Part shown: one piece after another, positions 14,681 to 19,158 of the stretch
How positions within the stretch are numbered: the first letter of the stretch is position 1
How the letters are laid out: each line of letters begins with the position of its first letter
DNA from: Pontiellaceae bacterium
GTDB taxonomy: Bacteria > Verrucomicrobiota > Kiritimatiellia > Kiritimatiellales > Tichowtungiaceae
Assembly: GCA_029934215.1 (NCBI GenBank)
Contig: JAOZMR010000018.1
Location: forward strand, 1-19,158
Reading direction: 5' to 3'
Length of the DNA stretch: 19,158 nt
Program-made: the position numbers and the translations under genes
The notes under the pieces: generated by a model
Told to the model about the DNA's origin: nothing
The model's input: only the letters and a program-made list of their open reading frames with translations
The model's database searches: none

Positions 14681-14721
14681 GTGGGTTTGTGAAAATCCGT
14701 TTTTCAGAAAATCAATCCCAC
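14681..14721. promoter_or_regulatory. Nested inverted repeats between tig and clpP
   Basis: Outer arms GTGGG (14681-14685) and CCCAC (14717-14721) enclose TGAAAA (14690-14695) and TTTTCA (14701-14706). There is no T-tract after the outer arm, so a leader or attenuating hairpin is likelier than a terminator. Confidence 0.3.
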
Positions 14722-14767
14722 GCACACCACAACCTCCCAGCCCCACAACAATAAATGGAATTTTTTT

Positions 14768-15367
14768 ATGAATGAAACAGCACAAATGATTATCCCAACA
14801 GTGATCGAAACCACAGGACGCGGCGAACGCGCGTACGATATATACTCGCGCCTTCTTAAGGAACGCATTATTTTTCTCGGCACAGAGATTAACGATACGG
14901 TTAGCAATCTTGTGATTGCTCAGCTTTTATTTTTGCAGAGCGAAGATGCAGATAAAGAGATTAGTGTCTACATCAATTCCCCAGGAGGAGTCGTTACGGC
15001 GGGTATGGCGATTTATGACACGATGCAGTTTTTGAAGTGTCCGATCACGACCTATTGCGTGGGGCAGGCAGCCAGCATGGGCGCGGTACTGCTTGCTGCG
15101 GGTGAAAGCGGAAAGCGCTTTGCTCTACCGAACTCGCGGATCATGATTCATCAACCGCTCGGAGGCGCACAGGGCCAAGCGACGGATATTGAGATTCAGA
15201 CAAAAGAGATTCTGCGCATGAAGAAGAGTCTTAATAAGATTCTTTCTCATCACACAGGGAAACCTGTCGAAACAGTGGAGAAAGATACGGATCGTGACTT
15301 CTTCATGTCCGCTGAAGAAGCCGTAAAATACGGTATTGTCGACGAAGTGGTCTCGAAAAAACAATAG
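14768..15367 (+). CDS. clpP: ATP-dependent Clp protease proteolytic subunit
   Basis: ClpP forms the tetradecameric serine-protease chamber fed by ClpX. It has 199 residues, the normal length. The catalytic triad is Ser103 (GQAASMGA), His128 (RIMIHQP) and Asp177 (DTDRD), with the usual spacing of 25 and 49 residues. The oxyanion-region strand YINSPGG is at 68-74. The ATG follows the sequence ATGGAATTTTTTT, so the Shine-Dalgarno is weak. The gene lies 116 bp after tig and 39 bp before clpX. Confidence 0.97.
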   Translation: MNETAQMIIPTVIETTGRGERAYDIYSRLLKERIIFLGTEINDTVSNLVIAQLLFLQSEDADKEISVYINSPGGVVTAGMAIYDTMQFLKCPITTYCVGQAASMGAVLLAAGESGKRFALPNSRIMIHQPLGGAQGQATDIEIQTKEILRMKKSLNKILSHHTGKPVETVEKDTDRDFFMSAEEAVKYGIVDEVVSKKQ

Positions 15368-15406
15368 CTCCTTCGAGCAAGGAACAACTAAAACCGAAGG
15401 TTTACC

Positions 15407-16639
15407 ATGTCAAAGAAAACGAAACCCGCATGCTCTTTTTGTGGAAAAGCATCCAACGCATTAATCGCTGGTCCTACAGGAACATTTATCTGCGGTGAAT
15501 GTGTGCAACTTTGTAATACTATTATCTCGCAGGGGAAACCTGCAGGAAAAAAGTCAACCTCAAACGAACCGATCAATGTGCTTAAACCGCACGAGATTAA
15601 AGCGCATCTCGATGAATATGTGATTGGACAGGAACACGCCAAAAAGGTTTTGGCGGTTGCTGTGCATAACCACTACAAACGAATGCTTCAACAAGACGAT
15701 GAAGATGGCATAGAACTAGAGAAAAGCAACGTTCTGCTCGTGGGGCCAACCGGAAGCGGAAAAACGCTTCTCGCAAAAACGCTCGCGCGGGTTCTCGACG
15801 TGCCATACGCCGTCACAGATGCCACCACCGTCACCGAAGCCGGTTACGTGGGCGAAGACGTTGAAAGCATCTTACTCTCGCTCTTGCAAAACGCAGACAA
15901 CGATGTGAAAAAAGCCGAACGCGGCATTGTTTACATTGATGAAATCGACAAAATCGGGCGCAAGACCGACAACGTATCCATCACACGCGACGTCTCAGGA
16001 GAAGGCGTTCAGCAAGCGTTGCTGAAAATCATCGAAGGTACGATCGCAAAAATCCCACCGAAAGGCGGACGCAAGCATCCGTCAGAAAAATACATCGATA
16101 TTGACACCTCCAACATCCTATTCATCTGCGGCGGAGCATTCGTGGGTATCGACGAAATCATCAAACGCCGCACCGATGAGAAAGTGCTCGGTTTCGGAGC
16201 CGCAGAAAAAGTATCCAAGGATTGGAAACCTGCGACCATGAACATTGAACCAGAAGATCTGCTTAAATTTGGGCTCATTCCCGAATTTATCGGTCGCATC
16301 CCGCTTGTTGTACAGTTGCAAGAATTATCCGAGGACGATCTAGTTCACATCTTAACCGTCCCGAAAAACGCCATGGTTAAGCAATACAAAAAACTGCTCT
16401 CGATGGACGACGTAGAACTCAATTTCGACGACGACGCCTTGGTTGCACTCGCAAAAATGGCACTAAAACGCAAAACGGGAGCACGCGGTCTGCGTGCGAT
16501 CCTCGAGCATCTCATGCTCGATGTTATGTACGAAGTGCCGCAACGCGATGATATTAAGCTCTGCCAGATCACTAAAGATGTCGTCGAAGGTCGTGCGCAT
16601 CCCATTGAATTAGGTGATGTGAAAAAGCTGTCCGCATAA
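15407..16639 (+). CDS. clpX: ATP-dependent Clp protease ATPase subunit ClpX
   Basis: ClpX unfolds tagged substrates and threads them into ClpP. It has 410 residues. The N-terminal zinc-binding domain has Cys9, Cys12, Cys29 and Cys32. The AAA+ module has Walker A GPTGSGKT at 113-120, pore loop GYVGED at 146-151, Walker B IVYIDE at 174-179, the RKH motif at 222-224 and the ClpP-docking LGF at 261-263. The arginine/sensor segment GLIPEFIGRIP and the sensor-2 GARGLR follow. A near-match to the 15-bp palindrome lies inside (16213-16227, one mismatch, encoding VSKDWK). A GAAGG stretch precedes the ATG by about six bases. Confidence 0.97.
   Translation: MSKKTKPACSFCGKASNALIAGPTGTFICGECVQLCNTIISQGKPAGKKSTSNEPINVLKPHEIKAHLDEYVIGQEHAKKVLAVAVHNHYKRMLQQDDEDGIELEKSNVLLVGPTGSGKTLLAKTLARVLDVPYAVTDATTVTEAGYVGEDVESILLSLLQNADNDVKKAERGIVYIDEIDKIGRKTDNVSITRDVSGEGVQQALLKIIEGTIAKIPPKGGRKHPSEKYIDIDTSNILFICGGAFVGIDEIIKRRTDEKVLGFGAAEKVSKDWKPATMNIEPEDLLKFGLIPEFIGRIPLVVQLQELSEDDLVHILTVPKNAMVKQYKKLLSMDDVELNFDDDALVALAKMALKRKTGARGLRAILEHLMLDVMYEVPQRDDIKLCQITKDVVEGRAHPIELGDVKKLSA
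16213..16227. repeat. Near-match to TTCCAAnnnTTGGAA, inside clpX
   Basis: Differs from the motif only at the first base; inner palindrome TCCAA-GGA-TTGGA. On the minus strand the centre reads TCC. Confidence 0.45.
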
Positions 16640-16793
16640 AAATAAAGCACTAAAGCTTCCGATGGAACGGGTTTTGGAGCGGGAAGGAACCGGGTTGCCC
16701 AGCGAATGAATGATATTTACGAATCAAAGGACTGCTTCAATCCTGAAAACAACCGTGATAACGCTCAACCTCCCACCCGTCCAACCCAGTCCC

Positions 16794-16834
16794 ATCATTC
16801 TGCCGTCAATCATTCTGCCGTCAATCATTCTGCC
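16794..16834. repeat. 15-bp tandem repeat, about 2.7 copies
   Basis: The unit ATCATTCTGCCGTCA occurs at 16794-16808 and 16809-16823, followed by a partial copy at 16824-16834. The copies are identical, which suggests recent expansion. Confidence 0.95.
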
Positions 16835-16879
16835 AAAACTCTCTCCCTCTTCACCCGCAACGGAGCTGGGGCTATTTTC

Positions 16880-16895
16880 GCAGAATAATTGACGG
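16880..16895. repeat. Inverted copy of the minisatellite unit
   Basis: GCAGAATAATTGACGG is the reverse complement of 16818-16833 with one mismatch. The two could pair as a 16-position stem with a 46-nt loop, extending in part onto 16803-16818 as an alternative partner. Confidence 0.85.
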
Positions 16896-16974
16896 AAGAC
16901 CTTCAGGTCTGCCGAAACTTTCAACCCTACATGAGAGCGGTTCTTCGGTTGGCAAAAAAAACTAGATAAGCTGA

Positions 16975-17002
16975 TTGACAAAAAGTTAGGTTGCGCTAAA
17001 TT
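16975..17002 (+). promoter_or_regulatory. Promoter of the feo-linked operon
   Basis: A fully consensus TTGACA (16975-16980) is 16 bases before TAAATT (16997-17002, four of six). The spacer contains TTAGGTT (16986-16992), then CTAA at 16996-16999, resembling the left half of a DtxR/IdeR box. No Fur box is seen. Confidence 0.6.
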
Positions 17003-17035
17003 TTATAGCTTTCACGAACACAAAAAAGGTTATCT

Positions 17036-17464
17036 ATGAATAAAATAAGCGGAATGGTTTTGGCGATTGGTTTGCTTACGGGTTTTACATTCGCTGAGGA
17101 GATGGTGAGTAAGAAGGCGTGTGATGCGCTTCAGGCTGAGGTGGGGGCGACGCTGATTGCCGAGTATGTGAAGGTGCTGGATTCCATTTCGGTGAATGGC
17201 GTGGATACAGGTTTTGAGCCGGAAGCGCTTAATCTGGAAGCGGGCTGGGCGTTTACGAATCGTTTGGACGCGGCCGCAAAAATTGAAAAAACACGAGAAA
17301 CCGAAGGGGTTTTCTCGGAAACTCGTTACGGGCTGGTTTGTAATTACCTTCTGCGCGAAACAGACATCTACAGCACGGGGCTTTCTTTCGAGTATCTGCG
17401 CGAAAATTACGATGGCGGCGACGATGCGGATCTTGTCACGATGCAACTTGGCTTGGAGTTTTAG
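17036..17464 (+). CDS. Small secreted protein, possible outer-membrane beta protein, upstream of feoAB
   Basis: I do not recognise this 142-residue protein. A signal peptide is clear: MNKI, hydrophobic GMVLAIGLLTGFTF, likely cleavage after FTFA-20. The mature 122 residues show alternating polar and hydrophobic strand-like segments (ATLIAEYVKVL, LNLEAGWAFTN, RYGLVCNYLLRE, YSTGLSFEYLRENY, LVTMQLGLEF). The chain ends in Phe, as outer-membrane beta-barrel proteins often do. With so few strands it would be a fragmentary or oligomeric barrel, or a periplasmic beta protein. Two cysteines (in KKACDAL and GLVCNY) might pair. AAGG lies six bases before the ATG. It is 30 bp before feoA, so a role in iron handling is inferred from position only. 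Confidence 0.7.
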   Translation: MNKISGMVLAIGLLTGFTFAEEMVSKKACDALQAEVGATLIAEYVKVLDSISVNGVDTGFEPEALNLEAGWAFTNRLDAAAKIEKTRETEGVFSETRYGLVCNYLLRETDIYSTGLSFEYLRENYDGGDDADLVTMQLGLEF

Positions 17465-17494
17465 TTTTAGATATTTGTTTTTTGAGGAGCAGCT

Positions 17495-17722
17495 ATGAAG
17501 TTGAAGGATTTAAAGGTTGGAGAGTCGGCTCGCGTGACGGGCTATGACACAGCGGATCGAATGTATCGGCAGAAGCTGTTGCAAATGGGGCTGGTTCGTC
17601 GTGCTAAATTCAAATTGGTGCGGGTGGCGCCGCTGGGCGATCCCGCAGAGATTCAACTGAGCGGGTTTAATTTGACCCTCCGTAAAGCAGAGGCAGAAGC
17701 GTTAGAGATCGAGAAGATTTAA
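17495..17722 (+). CDS. feoA: Ferrous iron transport protein A
   Basis: FeoA is a small cytosolic SH3-like protein that acts with FeoB, possibly as a regulator of it. It has 75 residues, the usual length. The opening LKDLKVGESARVTGYD, then RQKLLQMGLVRRAKFKLVRVAPLGDP and IQLSGFNLTLRKAEAEAL, are standard for the family. GAGGAG precedes the ATG by five bases. It ends two bases before feoB, so the two are almost certainly translated together. No feoC is seen within the window. Confidence 0.95.
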   Translation: MKLKDLKVGESARVTGYDTADRMYRQKLLQMGLVRRAKFKLVRVAPLGDPAEIQLSGFNLTLRKAEAEALEIEKI

Positions 17723-17724
17723 TT

Positions 17725-19158
17725 ATGAAAAAAATCACTGTAGCACTTGCTGGGAATCCGAACTGTGGGAAGACCACTCTTTTTAATGCGCTGACGGGGG
17801 CGCGTCAGCGCGTCGGGAATTGGCCGGGCGTGACGGTTGAACGGCTCGAGGGCGATTGCCGATACGGCGAAACCGCTCTGAAGGTGGTCGATCTTCCTGG
17901 TATCTATTCGTTCTCCGCGTGGTCGGTCGATGAGAAGGTTTCGCGTGAATATATTCTTCACGATAAGCCGGATGTGGTGATCAATATTGTGGATGCCTCT
18001 AATCTGGAGCGGAATCTTTATTTGACCACTCAGCTTCTCGAAATGCGCGTTCCCGTGGTGGTTGCGCTGAATATGATCGATATTGCGAAGCAGCGGAAAA
18101 TTGGCATTGAGATTGAGCATCTTCAACAGCATTTGGGCTGTCCGGTGGTTCCGATGGTTGCCTCTCGCCGGGATGGGCTGGACGCGCTGAAGGATGCGGT
18201 TTTGAGCATTGCGGAAAGCAAAGCCATTTCTCCGACGATGGTGACGTACGACGAAGAGGTCGAGGAGGCGGTCGCTGAGCTTCTTCCAAGGGTTGGAAAA
18301 TCGGCTCAGGCGGAGGGCGTGGACGCTCGCTGGCTGGCGATTAAACTTCTTGAAGGCGACGAGCTGGCGGAGAAAATCACAGACGGAGCGTTTGCGGACG
18401 TCGTCAAAAAACACGCCGATCATATTGCGCATCATGTCGGCGACGATGTGGACGTGGTGATTGCGGACGGTCGCTATGGCTTCATTCACGGGCTGGCAAA
18501 AGATGTGGTCAAGCGCACTGCGCAGGTTCGCAAAACCATTTCGGACGCGATAGACAAAGTGGTGCTCAATCGCGTGGTCGGCATTCCAATTTTCCTCGCC
18601 GTCATGTACGGCGTGTTCATGTTGACCATCAATGTCGGCGGCGGATTTATCGACTTTTTCGACCAGTTTTTCGGAACGATTTTCGTCGATGGCTTCGGCG
18701 CGTTGCTCGGAAGTTTGAACGCTCCCGAATGGGTCATCACACTACTCGCCGGCGGAATCGGCGGCGGGATTCAAACGGTCGCGACCTTTATTCCGCCGAT
18801 CTTCTTTATTTTTCTCTGTCTCTCCGCGCTCGAAGACTCGGGCTATATGGCGCGTGCAGCGTTTGTGATGGATCGCATGTTGCGCGCTATCGGATTGCCC
18901 GGAAAAGCGTTCCTTCCGATGCTCGTTGGGTTCGGTTGTAATGTGCCCGGCATCATGGCGGCGCGGACGCTCGAAAATGAGCGCGACCGGACGATGACGG
19001 TGCTGATGAATCCCTTCATGTCGTGCGGAGCGCGGTTGCCGGTCTACATCTTGTTCGCCGCCGCCTTTTTTCCAACCTCTGGAAGTTCCGTTATTTTTGG
19101 GCTATATGTCTTCGGGGTTCTGCTCAGCGTTTTGACCGGACTTCTCCTGCGCCGCACG
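17725..19158 (+). CDS. feoB: Ferrous iron transport protein B, N-terminal part (cut by window edge)
   Basis: FeoB is the inner-membrane Fe(II) transporter with an N-terminal G-protein domain. The window ends in frame after 478 codons; full-length FeoB is usually about 600-800 residues. The G motifs are present: G1 GNPNCGKT at 10-17, G2 Thr37 in GVTVE, G3 DLPG at 56-59, G4 NMID at 116-119. A helical stalk region follows, then membrane segments from about residue 290 on. The first gate-like motif GCNVPG is at 404-409 (Cys405). The gene contains an exact palindrome site (18284-18298, LPRVGK) and a near-match (19070-19084). The start is two bases after the feoA stop. Confidence 0.95.
   Translation, partial: MKKITVALAGNPNCGKTTLFNALTGARQRVGNWPGVTVERLEGDCRYGETALKVVDLPGIYSFSAWSVDEKVSREYILHDKPDVVINIVDASNLERNLYLTTQLLEMRVPVVVALNMIDIAKQRKIGIEIEHLQQHLGCPVVPMVASRRDGLDALKDAVLSIAESKAISPTMVTYDEEVEEAVAELLPRVGKSAQAEGVDARWLAIKLLEGDELAEKITDGAFADVVKKHADHIAHHVGDDVDVVIADGRYGFIHGLAKDVVKRTAQVRKTISDAIDKVVLNRVVGIPIFLAVMYGVFMLTINVGGGFIDFFDQFFGTIFVDGFGALLGSLNAPEWVITLLAGGIGGGIQTVATFIPPIFFIFLCLSALEDSGYMARAAFVMDRMLRAIGLPGKAFLPMLVGFGCNVPGIMAARTLENERDRTMTVLMNPFMSCGARLPVYILFAAAFFPTSGSSVIFGLYVFGVLLSVLTGLLLRRT
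18284..18298. repeat. TTCCAAnnnTTGGAA site 7 (centre GGG), inside feoB
   Basis: Exact palindrome in the feoB G-domain stalk region, encoding LPRVGK. It reads CCC at the centre on the minus strand. Confidence 0.85.
19070..19084. repeat. Near-match to TTCCAAnnnTTGGAA, inside feoB
   Basis: TTCCAACCTCTGGAA has one mismatch in the right arm. Encodes FPTSGS. May be chance or a decayed site. Confidence 0.35.

Larger units (their letters stand above)
16640..17035. other. 396-bp gene-free region between clpX and the feo cluster
   Basis: The region holds the minisatellite (16794-16834), its inverted copy (16880-16895), a small stem AGACC-TTCA-GGTCT directly after it (16897-16910), and the promoter at 16975-17002. 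No clear clpX terminator with a T-tract is seen. Short open frames across the repeat stay open because its unit is 15 bp, and have no ribosome sites. Confidence 0.8.

Noticed and set aside
16706..16981. Three short open frames across the minisatellite, giving HSAVN or MIDGR repeats
   Set aside because: The 15-bp unit keeps frames open by arithmetic; there is no ribosome site, and all three strand/frame options look equally open.
16640..17035. CRISPR array
   Set aside because: The repeats are contiguous 15-mers without spacers.
3198..18298. A LexA/SOS box explanation for the TTCCAAnnnTTGGAA sites
   Set aside because: The sites are not near SOS genes, three are inside coding sequence, and the density is too high for a damage regulon.
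17719..18489. A 256-codon frame antisense to feoB
   Set aside because: feoB is unmistakable on the plus strand; the antisense frame is a mirror of its codon bias.

Overview
The window is an ordinary chromosomal stretch of a Gram-negative-type bacterium. It is densely packed with housekeeping genes. It has no rRNA, tRNA, insertion sequence or CRISPR array that I can see. The gene content (a long Bacteroidota-like PurF, tig-clpP-clpX, a DUF4914-type protein, FeoAB, FabI) and a recurring 15-bp palindrome suggest the PVC/Kiritimatiellota-Lentisphaerota neighbourhood. That placement is inference from memory of such genomes; no marker here proves it.

Layout. 1-222 (-) is the truncated N-terminal part of a Doc/Fic-type toxin, overlapping the 3' end of purF (206-2089, -). 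Divergent to purF is an RluD-type pseudouridine synthase (2215-3141, +). It converges on nadB (3293-4900, -), which is divergent from fabI (5109-5981, +). fabI converges on a leftward run of genes: dapB (10275-9463), an OFA-type MFS transporter (9426-8260) and a DUF4914 PEPCK/HPr-kinase-like protein (8107-6227), with a DUF4080-type radical SAM gene (11780-10329) further upstream. def (11825-12364, +) starts 44 bp from the radical SAM gene and overlaps the tail of rlmA (13199-12345, -). The right end is a protein-quality block, tig, clpP, clpX (13356-16639, +), then a 396-bp repeat-bearing gap, then a small secreted protein, feoA and feoB (17036 to the window edge, +), a probable ferrous-iron uptake operon.

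Beyond the genes, four sequence structures stand out. (1) Seven exact copies of TTCCAAnnnTTGGAA lie in 19 kb, three of them inside coding sequence, and the central trinucleotide is always CCC, ACC or ACA when read on one strand. (2) A 72-bp perfect palindrome with no spacer sits between the converging fabI and DUF4914 genes, next to a strong terminator hairpin. (3) A 15-bp minisatellite lies in the clpX-to-feo gap with an inverted copy 46 bp downstream that could fold back on it. (4) A fully consensus -35 box precedes the feo-linked gene, with a DtxR-box-like half-site inside the promoter spacer. The palindromic motif and the long palindrome are the best candidates for undescribed biology.
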